Both the position numbers and the translations under genes were made by a program. A DNA stretch of 64,000 nt from Lacihabitans sp. LS3-19 (lineage in GTDB: Bacteria; Bacteroidota; Bacteroidia; Cytophagales; Spirosomataceae), in the NCBI RefSeq assembly GCF_024343575.1, contig NZ_RJUA01000017.1, positions 1 to 64,000 on the forward strand, read 5' to 3'. How positions within the stretch are numbered: position 1 is the first letter of the stretch; the number at the start of each line of letters is the position of its first letter. Positions 1-9,256 of the stretch are shown one piece after another. Under the pieces are notes generated by a model that was not told the origin of the DNA, ran no database searches, and saw only the letters and a program-made list of their open reading frames with translations.

Positions 1-2429
1 TCTATGAACTAACAGGAGCACATGCCAATGTAAGCAACTGTATGGCTTGCCATAAAGGACCAGCCAATCAAACCCCAACCGATTGTAATAGTTGCCACAA
101 CGGAAATTACACAGGTGCTAAGAATCCAGACCATGCCGCCATTGGACTTTCAACAGATTGTGCAACTTGTCATACTACGGCACCGGGTTGGAGGCCAACT
201 TCGTTTAATCATGATAACTATTATGTATTAACTGGAGGTCATGCCGTTATAGCAGCAAACTGTACAACTTGTCATAAAGGCGGAAATATTAGTAATACAC
301 CAACGGATTGTAATAGTTGTCACAACGCAAAATACACAGGTGCTAAGAATCCAGACCATGCCGCCATTGGACTTTCAACAGATTGTGCAACTTGTCATAC
401 TACGGCACCGGGTTGGAGGCCAACTTCGTTTAATCATGATAACTATTATGTATTAACTGGAGGTCATGCCGTTATAGCAGCAAACTGTACAACTTGTCAT
501 AAAGGCGGAAATATTAGTAATACACCAACGGATTGTAATAGTTGTCATAATGCAAAATACAATGCAACAACAAATCCTAACCATAAAGCCCTAGGTTTCC
601 CTACCGATTGTGCTCAATGTCATACTACAGCTCCAGGTTGGTCGCCTTCAACATTTGATCATGGTCAATTTTATCCATTAACAGGAGCTCATGATTTAAT
701 TAAGGCAAATTGTTTACAATGTCACGTAGGAGGGAAATATTCAGGTACCCCAACTGATTGTAATTCATGTCATAATGCAGCATTTAATGGAGCTACTAGT
801 CCAAACCATAAGGCTTTAGGAATCTCAACTGACTGTGCATCTTGTCATACTACGAACCCAGGATGGAGACCTAGTACATTCAATCATAATAATTATTATG
901 TTTTAACTGGAGCTCATGCAAATATTGCCTCAAATTGTGCCTCTTGCCATAAAGGTGGCGATATTAAAAATACACCTACCGATTGTAATGGATGCCATAA
1001 TGCAAATTATGTTTCTACCTCTAATCCAAACCATGGTGTTTTGGGTCTATCCACAGATTGTGCCTCATGTCATACTACGGCTCCAGGATGGAAACCTACT
1101 TCTTTTAATCACAATAATTTCTATGCACTAACTGGAGCACATGCAAATATTGCTTCGAATTGTGCGGCATGTCATAAAGGAAATGCTAACCAAACTCCAA
1201 CGGACTGTAACAGTTGTCATAATGCAAATTATACAGCTACTACTAATCCAAACCATGCTTTATTAGGATTATCCACAGATTGTGCTTCATGTCATACCAC
1301 GGCACCAGGATGGAAACCGACTTCGTTTAATCATACAAATTTCTATGAGCTAACTGGTGCCCATGCTAATATTGCCTCAAATTGTATGCAATGTCATAAA
1401 GGACCAGCAAATCAGACACCTACTGATTGTAACTCATGTCATAATGCAGCATACAATGGTGCCAAGAATCCTAATCACGCTACATCAGGGTTTTCGACTG
1501 ACTGTGCTTCGTGTCATTCAACCACACCAGGTTGGAGACCTTCGACATTTGACCATAGCAGTTTCTATCCGTTAACAGGGGCTCATGCTACGGTAAGTGC
1601 ATGTACACAGTGCCATATTGGAGGAAACTTTAACAATACGCCAACAGATTGTAATTCATGTCATAATGCTGCCTATAAATCTGCTGCTAATCCTAATCAT
1701 ACTACCGTGGGATTATCAACAGATTGTGCATCATGCCATACTACAACTCCTGGTTGGAGACCATCTACATTTAATCATAGTAATTATTTTGCATTAACTG
1801 GAGCTCATGCCAATATAGCCTCAAATTGTGTTCAATGTCATAATTCGGGAAATGTAAGCAATACGCCTACCGATTGTAACTCATGTCATAATGCAGCATA
1901 TCAAGGGGCTAAAAACCCTAACCACGTTTCGGCCTCATTCTCAACTGATTGTGCATCATGTCATACAACAAATCCAGGTTGGAGACCATCGACCTTTAAT
2001 CATAATAATTTCTATGTTCTAGAAGGTGCTCATGCTGCAATAGCCAACAACTGTACGCAATGCCATATTGGTGGAAATTATAACAATACACCAAATACAT
2101 GTTATGGTTGTCATTCGGACAAATACAATACAGCTAAGCCAAGTCATGCATCTTCTGGATTTCCAACTTCATGTACAGATTGTCATTCGCAGAATTCATG
2201 GAAGCCAGCGAATTGGGATCACGACGCTATGTATTTTAGAATATACAGTGGAAAACACAAAGGGGAATGGAATAACGATTGTACGCAATGCCATACTACG
2301 CCTAATAATTTTAGCATATTTAATTGCCTAAATTGTCACAAGAAAAGCAAAACAGATAGTAATCACAAAGATGTGAAAAACTATGTTTACGAAAGTAATG
2401 CTTGTCTTTCTTGCCACCCAAGGGTATAA
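1..2429 (+). CDS. Multiheme c-type cytochrome, 5' end outside window
   Basis: The reading frame is open to the left edge (frame 3), so the true start lies upstream; the first ATG at 42 is internal, since the Cys of its first heme motif is encoded just before it. About 33 CXXCH motifs are visible, so the visible part alone could bind about 33 c-type hemes. The protein is a tandem array of roughly 75-residue units, each with three heme motifs of the forms DCNSCH, DCASCH and NCxxCH. Conserved PGWRPSTFNH and LTGAHA segments lie between them. The last unit is divergent and ends in ACLSCHPRV. Hemes would be attached in the periplasm, so the protein is exported; the signal peptide is not visible. 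It probably forms an electron wire in the periplasm or at the surface. The next two genes follow closely on the same strand and look functionally linked. The electron donor and acceptor cannot be told from the sequence. Confidence 0.9.
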   Translation, partial: YELTGAHANVSNCMACHKGPANQTPTDCNSCHNGNYTGAKNPDHAAIGLSTDCATCHTTAPGWRPTSFNHDNYYVLTGGHAVIAANCTTCHKGGNISNTPTDCNSCHNAKYTGAKNPDHAAIGLSTDCATCHTTAPGWRPTSFNHDNYYVLTGGHAVIAANCTTCHKGGNISNTPTDCNSCHNAKYNATTNPNHKALGFPTDCAQCHTTAPGWSPSTFDHGQFYPLTGAHDLIKANCLQCHVGGKYSGTPTDCNSCHNAAFNGATSPNHKALGISTDCASCHTTNPGWRPSTFNHNNYYVLTGAHANIASNCASCHKGGDIKNTPTDCNGCHNANYVSTSNPNHGVLGLSTDCASCHTTAPGWKPTSFNHNNFYALTGAHANIASNCAACHKGNANQTPTDCNSCHNANYTATTNPNHALLGLSTDCASCHTTAPGWKPTSFNHTNFYELTGAHANIASNCMQCHKGPANQTPTDCNSCHNAAYNGAKNPNHATSGFSTDCASCHSTTPGWRPSTFDHSSFYPLTGAHATVSACTQCHIGGNFNNTPTDCNSCHNAAYKSAANPNHTTVGLSTDCASCHTTTPGWRPSTFNHSNYFALTGAHANIASNCVQCHNSGNVSNTPTDCNSCHNAAYQGAKNPNHVSASFSTDCASCHTTNPGWRPSTFNHNNFYVLEGAHAAIANNCTQCHIGGNYNNTPNTCYGCHSDKYNTAKPSHASSGFPTSCTDCHSQNSWKPANWDHDAMYFRIYSGKHKGEWNNDCTQCHTTPNNFSIFNCLNCHKKSKTDSNHKDVKNYVYESNACLSCHPRV
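111..547 (+). repeat. Recent 225-bp tandem duplication inside the cytochrome gene
   Basis: Bases 111-322 and 336-547 are identical over 212 bp at an offset of exactly 225 bp (75 codons), so the frame is kept and three heme motifs are added. Other units of the same gene are clearly diverged at the DNA level. This copy must therefore be young, or recently homogenised. Confidence 0.95.
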
Positions 2430-2440
2430 ATAAAATTAAT

Positions 2441-4066
2441 ATGAAGAATACATTTGTTTCTGTAATATTACTTGTATTAATAAATTCTCAACTTTTTGCT
2501 CAAGAAAAGAAGGTTGTTGAAGGAGAAGTGACTTTTGTAAATACAAAAAACGTTTATATTAAATTTGAAAAGACCAAGGATATCACTATAAATGATACCC
2601 TTCTCCTATTAATAAATGATAAATGGACAAAGTCTTTAGTAGTCCAAATGATTTCTTCAAGGTCTTATGTTACGATACCATTGTTAAAAGAAGGTATTTT
2701 TATTGGTCAAAAAGCAGGGTATTATAAGAAAACAGCTGATGAATTATCTGAAATTGAGGAAAGAAATAAAATTGAGGAAAGAACCAATAAGCCTACACCT
2801 ATTGTAAGAACCAAACTTCTTGTTAGTTCACAAGAGGATTCAAAAGAAAGAAAACAAACTTATAATGGTAGAATTATGGTTTCTACCAATGGTAGCATGA
2901 AGAAAGAGGAGCAAAGTTTTAATAGAGTTAGGACTTCTTACAATTTTGACATTTATAATATAAAAGGTGGAAAGTTTTCAGTAGAAAGTTATCTAACCTA
3001 CAGACGAAGATTTGGAACTGATCAAACGCAAGATAGTTTCAATAATGATTTTAAAGTTTATACACTTGCATTATTATACGATATAAACAATAATACGAGG
3101 GCTTCTTTTGGTAGAAAAATAAATAACAGAATGGCTAATATGGGTGCTATTGACGGCCTTCAAATTGAGCATAAATACAAAAAAGTGGTTTTCGGAGGAT
3201 TTGCTGGGGAAAGGCCTGATTATGATGACTATAGTATAAATCTGAATTTGCAACAAGTTGGAGCTTTTATAGCCCATGAAACTGAGAAAGGAAAAGGAAT
3301 AATGCAAACTAGTTTGGCTTTTGCTGATCAAAGAAACCACTTCAAAACTGACAGAAGATTTGCTTATTTCCAACATTCTAATTCGATTATAAAAAATCTA
3401 TCTCTTTTTTATTCAATTGAATTAGATCTTTTTCAAAACATTGATAGTGTCAAAACTAACAAAATTAACTTAACCAGTACTTTTGTTTCATTACGATATA
3501 AACCTTTCAAGAAATTAAGCATTACGACTACGTATGATAATAGAAGAAATGTAATCTATTATGAATCTTTCAGAACATACTTAGACCAACTTATTAATCA
3601 AGAAACAAGACAAGGTGTAAGGTTGAATATGAATTATAGAGTAACAAAATCCATTTATTTTAATGCTTCAGGTTTTTATAGATATCAAGAAAGTAAGCCT
3701 GAACCCACTAAAAACTACGTGGCAAATATTTCCTTTTCAAAAATCCCAATGCTAAAAGCTCAGCTTAATTTAAGTGTAAATACAATGAATACTTATTATT
3801 TTGATGGTAATATTTATGGAGCCAGAATTACCAAAGATTTTTTCAAAAGTAAATTATACACCGAGTTTAATTATAGAAAAGTAGACTATAGATTTGTTAA
3901 TACTGAGCAGCCAAATTTGAACCAAGACATTCTAGGTTTTTCTGCAAATATTTACGGTAAAAAGAATACTTCCTTCATGTTATCTTATGAAGGAACATTC
4001 GAGCCTACAACGCAGTATAATCGATACTTTATTACTATCTCTCAAAGATTTAGAAACAAGAATTAA
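2441..4066 (+). CDS. Predicted outer-membrane beta-barrel protein next to multiheme cytochrome
   Basis: I choose ATG 2441, 11 bp after the cytochrome stop, because it opens with a good signal peptide (MKNTFVSVILLVLINSQLFA-Q). The longer frame from 2402 would overlap the cytochrome. The mature protein (541 aa in all) has an N-terminal region of about 100 residues with a short beta-rich domain and a charged Glu/Arg stretch. After it come many alternating aromatic/polar strands (for example SVESYLTYRRRFG and RLNMNYRVTKSIYFNASGFY). It ends with the aromatic-rich strand FITISQRFRNKN, typical of outer-membrane barrels. I do not recognise a named family. By context it could be the barrel partner of the cytochrome, analogous to porin-cytochrome conduits, but the CXXC of MtrB-like proteins is absent. 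Function is inferred only from position and fold-like pattern. Confidence 0.6.
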   Translation: MKNTFVSVILLVLINSQLFAQEKKVVEGEVTFVNTKNVYIKFEKTKDITINDTLLLLINDKWTKSLVVQMISSRSYVTIPLLKEGIFIGQKAGYYKKTADELSEIEERNKIEERTNKPTPIVRTKLLVSSQEDSKERKQTYNGRIMVSTNGSMKKEEQSFNRVRTSYNFDIYNIKGGKFSVESYLTYRRRFGTDQTQDSFNNDFKVYTLALLYDINNNTRASFGRKINNRMANMGAIDGLQIEHKYKKVVFGGFAGERPDYDDYSINLNLQQVGAFIAHETEKGKGIMQTSLAFADQRNHFKTDRRFAYFQHSNSIIKNLSLFYSIELDLFQNIDSVKTNKINLTSTFVSLRYKPFKKLSITTTYDNRRNVIYYESFRTYLDQLINQETRQGVRLNMNYRVTKSIYFNASGFYRYQESKPEPTKNYVANISFSKIPMLKAQLNLSVNTMNTYYFDGNIYGARITKDFFKSKLYTEFNYRKVDYRFVNTEQPNLNQDILGFSANIYGKKNTSFMLSYEGTFEPTTQYNRYFITISQRFRNKN

Positions 4067-4114
4067 ACCCTTTTCAATAAATTTTAATTATTTTTACAAA
4101 TAAAAATTTCCTAT

Positions 4115-4870
4115 ATGAAACTCCTAAAATTATCGCTTTTAGTATTAGTGATTAATCTTTTCTCTTGCAAATCTAAGCCTAAAGTTATTGTTGAAGATAC
4201 ACAAGGCGGTGCTGCAAGTACCACTGCTCCTGTTGGTGCGGCTACGGGGATGACAGGTGGTGGAGATATGCACCAAGTAAAGGCAGTAGAAATCCTTCAA
4301 GCGGACAGATATAGCTACATTAAAGTATCAGAAAATGGTGGTGAGCCATTTTGGATTGCAACCGCAAAATTAGACGCTAAAGTAGGAAATGAATATTTTT
4401 ACAGAGGGGGATTGTTGAAAACAGACTTTGAAAGTGTAGAGCACAAAAGAGTATTTGACAAAATATTTTTGGTTTCTGAAATTATTGACGCTGCTGCTCA
4501 TCCAGGTTCAAATGGCACGGGTGAAATAGCCAACGAAGCCGCTCCTGTTAGTTTAAAAGATATTAAAGATGTACCTGGTGCTATAAAACTCAATGTAGTT
4601 TTAGGCGAAAAGGATAAATACAATGGCAAGGTTATTACAGTAGCGGGTAAAGTTGTAAAAGCCAATTATGGTATTATGAACAAAAACTGGTTTCATATCC
4701 AAGACGGTACTAAGAAAGACGGCAAATTATGTGATTTAACAATTACCTCTACTGAAAACATCCCTTTGGGTGCGGCTGTTGCTTTTCAAGGTAAGCTTTA
4801 TTTAGATAAAGACTTTGGGGCTGGATACAAATACGATATTATAATGGAAGAAGCTTCTCCTTTGAAATAA
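4115..4870 (+). CDS. Lipoprotein with NrfJ-like and OB-fold-like domains
   Basis: The N-terminus is a lipoprotein signal peptide with lipobox LFSC (Cys18), so the protein should be lipid-anchored. A low-complexity Ala/Gly/Thr linker follows. Residues of about 55-125 match the pattern of NrfJ-related domains (VEILQADRYSYIKV, then FWIATAKLDAKVGNEY). The C-terminal 100 residues resemble a small OB-fold domain (GKVITVAGKVVKANYG, NWFHIQDG). NrfJ-like domains are often found with multiheme cytochrome systems, which fits the two genes upstream; the gap to the barrel gene is 48 bp. A role in heme or redox handling is inference. Confidence 0.65.
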   Translation: MKLLKLSLLVLVINLFSCKSKPKVIVEDTQGGAASTTAPVGAATGMTGGGDMHQVKAVEILQADRYSYIKVSENGGEPFWIATAKLDAKVGNEYFYRGGLLKTDFESVEHKRVFDKIFLVSEIIDAAAHPGSNGTGEIANEAAPVSLKDIKDVPGAIKLNVVLGEKDKYNGKVITVAGKVVKANYGIMNKNWFHIQDGTKKDGKLCDLTITSTENIPLGAAVAFQGKLYLDKDFGAGYKYDIIMEEASPLK

Positions 4871-4894
4871 AGAGAAGCTTCTTATTGATTATTG

Positions 4895-4926
4895 AAAAAT
4901 CACAAAAGCGATTTTGTGATTTTTTT
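4895..4926. terminator. Bidirectional intrinsic terminator
   Basis: The stem at 4895-4907 pairs with 4912-4924 around a four-base loop. It is A-rich on the left and T-rich on the right, so it can stop transcription from the lipoprotein gene and from the convergent protease gene. Confidence 0.8.
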
Positions 4927-6019
4927 ATTCTCTATCTGCCCGGTTTACGGTATAATCATAGCCGTCGTCGTCTCCGTAGGCTATTGCAAGGTCATCTAAG
5001 TCATTCCAAAAACCAAGTTCGTCTTCGCAAAACAAATACAATTCTTTGAACGAAATGTATTCCCCACCATCGTCCTCAAGCGTTTCCCAATCAAAGAAAA
5101 AATCTTCTTCTTTTTCAACATATTCTAGTATTAAGGCTTCAAGTTCTTCCGCAAAGCCTTCTGAGTCTTCAGTATAGACATAGAAATCTTTGAAAATCAA
5201 ATACTCGCTATCATAAAACAACGAATCCTCATCATTTACTTCAACTCCTTCGCTATAATCCAGGTTTTCTACAGATTTTATAATCCAGCTATCATGTGAA
5301 TTATAGTCATCATGCATCATATAATCATAAGGAATATAACAGTAACCTTTATGTCCCCATTCGTCACCCCAAGAGTTTCGTACAATAAAAACCCTATCAA
5401 TATCCGAATATCCTACACACAACATGGCATGCCATCCGTGCGTGTCCCGCACATTATCAGACTTTTTGGGCATCGGCACTCGTCCTTTGTTTTCGCAGGC
5501 ATCATCAAAGGAATCAAACGTATTTATAGCAAAAGCAATAGGGTATCCTTCGGCGAGGGTTTCTCGCCAGAGGTCAAGATCCGTATCTATAAATTCCTTG
5601 TCCACAACCTTAAAGGCAGCTCCTTGGTTGTATGCCTCTTCGTGAGGTTCGTTATTAATATTATCCTCTTCATTTGGCCACAACTCTTCAGCACATGCAC
5701 CATATTCAATGAGCCCATCGATCGCACATTGCATATAGGAGCCTGAATCTTCATCTTGTGTGCCGTCTATATATCTTGCGTTATAATAGATATACAGCCG
5801 GCTTACATCTGAGGCCTCACCTAGTTCTCTTTTTGCCAAATATTCATATGCTCCAGCCATTGCATTGGCAACACAACTATTACCTACTTGGTATTCGATA
5901 GAAGATAGAAATTTCCGTAAATCAACCTTTTGAGGTAAGTAATTGTTGTTTTTTAATGACTTTTTATTAGCTCCTGCTGGCATTTTGCCAATTTTGTAAC
6001 CACCTATGCGGTTTTTCAT
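4925..6019 (-). CDS. C1A papain-family cysteine protease, apparently cytoplasmic
   Basis: The 364-aa protein has the papain core with all catalytic elements. These are Gln44 and Cys49 in QVGNSCVANA, His197 in GWHAMLCVGY and Asn215 in RNSWGDEWG. The region from LRKFLSSIEYQ to about residue 235 is the peptidase domain. The last 120 residues are strongly acidic (runs of Asp/Glu and aromatics) and resemble no domain I know. There is no signal peptide or propeptide: only about 30 basic residues precede the mature-like start. That is unusual for this mostly secreted family and suggests an intracellular role or export by another route. A small membrane-protein gene lies 10 bp upstream on the same strand and is probably cotranscribed. 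Confidence 0.85.
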   Translation of the reverse strand: MKNRIGGYKIGKMPAGANKKSLKNNNYLPQKVDLRKFLSSIEYQVGNSCVANAMAGAYEYLAKRELGEASDVSRLYIYYNARYIDGTQDEDSGSYMQCAIDGLIEYGACAEELWPNEEDNINNEPHEEAYNQGAAFKVVDKEFIDTDLDLWRETLAEGYPIAFAINTFDSFDDACENKGRVPMPKKSDNVRDTHGWHAMLCVGYSDIDRVFIVRNSWGDEWGHKGYCYIPYDYMMHDDYNSHDSWIIKSVENLDYSEGVEVNDEDSLFYDSEYLIFKDFYVYTEDSEGFAEELEALILEYVEKEEDFFFDWETLEDDGGEYISFKELYLFCEDELGFWNDLDDLAIAYGDDDGYDYTVNRADRE

Positions 6020-6029
6020 TTTTAAGAAA

Positions 6030-6302
6030 TTAAATATTGATAATTAATAAGCCAATAAAAAAAATAAATAAAACAAAAAAAGGCCCAGCAGCCCACCTTT
6101 TTGATTTTTGTGACCAAGTTTTGTAAATACAAAAAAACACAAAAAAGGGGTACAGCAACATTAGGCCAATGATAATGTATGGCCCAACTGATTCTGTAGA
6201 GCCAGGTGAATCAAATACCATTAAAGACATCGGTGCAGAAATAACCCATAGGACCAAAGTACCAGCATTAAAAATGGTAAGGAGAATTAATAGTATTTTC
6301 AT
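6030..6302 (-). CDS. Small three-helix membrane protein
   Basis: The 90-aa product has three hydrophobic segments, at about residues 3-22, 43-63 and 72-89. A short hydrophilic loop (SWSQKSKRW-like, basic) lies between the second and third. I recognise no family. It precedes the papain-like protease gene by 10 bp on the same strand, so the two are probably cotranscribed. It could anchor or regulate the protease, but nothing in the sequence shows this. Confidence 0.6.
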   Translation of the reverse strand: MKILLILLTIFNAGTLVLWVISAPMSLMVFDSPGSTESVGPYIIIGLMLLYPFFVFFCIYKTWSQKSKRWAAGPFFVLFIFFIGLLIINI

Positions 6303-6431
6303 GGCAAAAATCTAATGATTTTAGGTTTTCGGAGGCAATAATAGTGAAATTTTTTTGCTCAAAAACAGTTTGTCTTATTTTTTTGGAATATTGAACTTTA
6401 GTTATCTAATTGCATATAAAACACAATAACT

Positions 6432-6671
6432 ATGGCTACTTTATTTTTGGGTAATTTTGGACTTACAGAACTATTTGTAATATTGTTTATTATACTAATT
6501 CCCTTGTCACTTGTATTTTGGATAATTGCAATCTTGGATTTGATCAAAAGGCAGTTTAATGATCAGTCTACCAAATTAATTTGGGCTTTAGTTATATTAC
6601 TAGTTCCGTTTTTTGGCTCTATTTTATATTTTTTAGTTGGCAAAAAGGGAGGAGTTTTAAAAGTAAATTAG
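6432..6671 (+). CDS. PLDc_N-type two-helix membrane protein
   Basis: This 79-aa protein has two transmembrane helices. The linker and second helix carry the pattern typical of the phospholipase D N-terminal (PLDc_N) family: a helix ending in IIAILDLIKR, then LIWALVILLVPFFGSILYFLVGKK. Stand-alone proteins of this type are common in Bacteroidota and their function is unknown. It has its own upstream intergenic region of 129 bp. Confidence 0.75.
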   Translation: MATLFLGNFGLTELFVILFIILIPLSLVFWIIAILDLIKRQFNDQSTKLIWALVILLVPFFGSILYFLVGKKGGVLKVN

Positions 6672-6744
6672 CAATTTTAAAGAATTTATTCTTTTCATTT
6701 GATAAAGTGATTCTAAAGAAAAACAGTAACCCAACAATAAAAAT

Positions 6745-8604
6745 ATGAGCAAGAAAAACAAAAATGCTGCAAACCTGAAAACAAACAATGCAGCTGCTCC
6801 TAAAATTACGTCTATTGAAACCACAAAATTTTCAATGTTTGATAACAAATGGCTTACATATTCCATTTTGGCTATTTGTATATTCATAGCATATTTCAGG
6901 GCGTTTAACAATGATTTTGTAGGCTGGGATGATAATGCTTATGTATATGAAAACCAAGATGTTTTAAAACAAAATTGGGGTCGATTACTAAGGGCTATTT
7001 ATGAGGCTAACTATCACCCATTGACTATGCTAACACTTGGAATCAACGCCTTGGTTTCTAAAAAAGCAGGTATTTTTATATTTACCAATGTGATCATTCA
7101 TGTACTTAATTCTATTTTGGTATTCGTTTTTATTAAAAAGCTTACTAGAGGAAGTTTGAATGTAGCTTTTTTCACTGCTTTAATATTTGGTATTCACCCA
7201 ATGCACGTAGAGTCAGTTGCTTGGGTTTCAGAAAGGAAAGATGTACTTTATACTTTCTTTTTCCTGCTTTCTTGTATTTATTACGTCAAATTCATCGAAG
7301 AAAAAACGAGAAAATATCTTAGCCTCTCTCTGTTAATGTTTTTGCTTTCCTGCCTTTCCAAAGGTATGGCGGTGGTTTTGCCGATGGTTTTGGTTTTAAT
7401 AGATTATTGGTTCTCAGGTAAAATCACGCTAAAAGATTTTTTGTCGAAATGGCATTTTTTTGGTTTGGCTTTACTCTTTGGTTTGATCGCTTTAAACGCT
7501 CAATCTGGGGGAACATTTGGCGGTTTATTCCTTAGAGCAAGCGAAGGCTCTGCGATGAATCAACATTGGGGCTTTTCTGACAAATTACTTTTTGCAGGCT
7601 ATGGCTTTTTTATGTATATCGTCAAACTTATTGTTCCTTTTAATTTACATCATTTTTATGCTTACCCGTATACCAATGAAGTCAAAAGCAGTATTTATTA
7701 CATTCTTCCTGTATTCAGTTTAATACTTTTGCTCATAAGCGTTTTATCGTATCGGAAAAATAAAATCTTGTTTTTTGGCATTGGATTCTATTTTGTAACC
7801 TTGATTTTGGTACTTCAAATTATAGCAGTTGGCAACGCTACTATGGCAGAAAGATATACTTACATACCTTATATTGGTTTAATATTCGCAGCAGTATATA
7901 CCTTAAATAGTGTTTTAAGTCATAATAAATTGATATTGTTTGCAGGAGTAGCTTCTTTAATTTTTGTATTTTTAACTGCGAGACAAGTAGATACATGGAA
8001 GGACACAACCGCATTGCTGGAAAATTCACTTCCCCATCACCCCGACGATTCTTATTTGGCAAGTTCATTGGCTACTATTTACGCTAAAAATGGCAGAATT
8101 GACGAGGCAATAAAGATTTGTAGTGGTCCAATTTCTAGGGGAGCTGCAAATTCAAAATTTTACGAAATTACAGGGAATTCATATTTTCTTAAAAATGATT
8201 ATAAAACCGCAATAAAGTTTTACAATGACGGATTGCAGTTTGCCAAGGATAGCACTGAGAAAAACACACTTTATCGTAATATGGGCGTAACTTTTCAAAA
8301 AACAGATCAAAATGAAGCATTAAAATATTTTACGCTGGCTTATGAATTGAAAAAAGACGTGGATTTACTGAAACTTAGAGGAGGTACTAATCTCGCCTTA
8401 GGGAAATACAATGAAGCATTGGCCGATCTAAATGAAGTTTACACAAAAGGTTTTGCTTCAGATAGTACTTTTACCGATATGGCGGTTGCAAAATATGAGT
8501 TAGGGGATAGAGTAGGTGCTGTAAAAGATCTAGAGATGGCATTAAAGTTGAATCCCAGCAATGAGCTTGCAAGAAACAATTTAAAGGTTTTGGGGATAAA
8601 TTGA
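6745..8604 (+). CDS. TMTC-like GT-C membrane protein with C-terminal TPRs
   Basis: The 619-aa product has a first transmembrane helix at about residues 35-55, then the GT-C-like loop FVGWDDNAYVY with adjacent acidic residues. A multi-helix membrane domain with the signature HPMHVESVAWVSERKDVLY follows. About 10 helices extend to residue 415, and the last 200 residues are tetratricopeptide repeats. This layout and signature belong to the TMTC/ArnT-like protein family, thought to be glycosyltransferases using lipid-linked sugars. The acceptor is not evident. A degenerate copy of its last about 30 codons lies 1.8 kb downstream at 10311-10400, showing that the locus was once duplicated. Confidence 0.8.
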   Translation: MSKKNKNAANLKTNNAAAPKITSIETTKFSMFDNKWLTYSILAICIFIAYFRAFNNDFVGWDDNAYVYENQDVLKQNWGRLLRAIYEANYHPLTMLTLGINALVSKKAGIFIFTNVIIHVLNSILVFVFIKKLTRGSLNVAFFTALIFGIHPMHVESVAWVSERKDVLYTFFFLLSCIYYVKFIEEKTRKYLSLSLLMFLLSCLSKGMAVVLPMVLVLIDYWFSGKITLKDFLSKWHFFGLALLFGLIALNAQSGGTFGGLFLRASEGSAMNQHWGFSDKLLFAGYGFFMYIVKLIVPFNLHHFYAYPYTNEVKSSIYYILPVFSLILLLISVLSYRKNKILFFGIGFYFVTLILVLQIIAVGNATMAERYTYIPYIGLIFAAVYTLNSVLSHNKLILFAGVASLIFVFLTARQVDTWKDTTALLENSLPHHPDDSYLASSLATIYAKNGRIDEAIKICSGPISRGAANSKFYEITGNSYFLKNDYKTAIKFYNDGLQFAKDSTEKNTLYRNMGVTFQKTDQNEALKYFTLAYELKKDVDLLKLRGGTNLALGKYNEALADLNEVYTKGFASDSTFTDMAVAKYELGDRVGAVKDLEMALKLNPSNELARNNLKVLGIN

Positions 8605-8625
8605 GTAGGTTTATTAATATCAATT

Positions 8626-9192
8626 ATGGGATTGTTTTATAGTGCAACAGATAAAGAATTATTAGAATTAAGAAATAAGGTTTTTCTTGCCAAAGGAATT
8701 CAAGCATTAATAAGAAATAATTTCGAAAAGTCTCTATTTCGTTTGACCACTTTTGGTAGAAATAATTTAAACGATTTTCAATACGAATTTTGTAGAATTG
8801 ATAAAAACAAATTCTTATTATTCGTTAATATAGATATTTGTAGGGGAGATAAATATGTTCAAATATACTTAAACATATTCGAATTGCATCCAAACCCACT
8901 TTCATTAGATAATTTGTTGGGGTTAAATGGTTTGGAGTTTAGAATGTACCCCAATTCAAATTCGAGAATGAGATTGAGAGTTGATGACTCACGAGGAATT
9001 CCAGTTTTAAATCTTGATTTATTTAAGCAGCATAAAATTAGGACATATTTCACTAAAACTGGACTAATTCGAGAGTTAGAAAGACTTGGAAATTTATTAG
9101 AGGATGATTTATTATCAATAGATTCTTTCATTAAAAGATGGCACGAAATGCACAATCCAACAATGACTGATTGGGAAGGAAATATAATTTAA
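8626..9192 (+). CDS. Hypothetical protein (188 aa)
   Basis: I do not recognise this family. It is soluble with no signal peptide, rich in Asn, Leu and Arg, and ends in a Trp/His-rich segment (RWHEMHNPTMTDW). It lies 21 bp after the TMTC-like gene, with two further small unknown ORFs behind it. The three ORFs are AT-rich, and they are bracketed by the real 3' end of the TMTC-like gene and a 31-bp exact copy of it. They may therefore have arrived in a rearrangement. An immunity-type or accessory role is possible but not shown. Confidence 0.55.
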   Translation: MGLFYSATDKELLELRNKVFLAKGIQALIRNNFEKSLFRLTTFGRNNLNDFQYEFCRIDKNKFLLFVNIDICRGDKYVQIYLNIFELHPNPLSLDNLLGLNGLEFRMYPNSNSRMRLRVDDSRGIPVLNLDLFKQHKIRTYFTKTGLIRELERLGNLLEDDLLSIDSFIKRWHEMHNPTMTDWEGNII

Positions 9193-9256
9193 AAAATTTG
9201 TTTAATTTCAAAAATGCACCTGGGGTAAATAGTACTAAACAGATTACAACCATAAA

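Noticed and set aside
42-2429. The cytochrome starting at ATG 42
   Set aside because: The frame is open to the window's left edge, and the first heme Cys is encoded before this ATG, so the start is outside.
5312-5746. A 144-aa frame opposite the papain-like protease
   Set aside because: Antisense shadow of an intact gene, with no recognisable domain.
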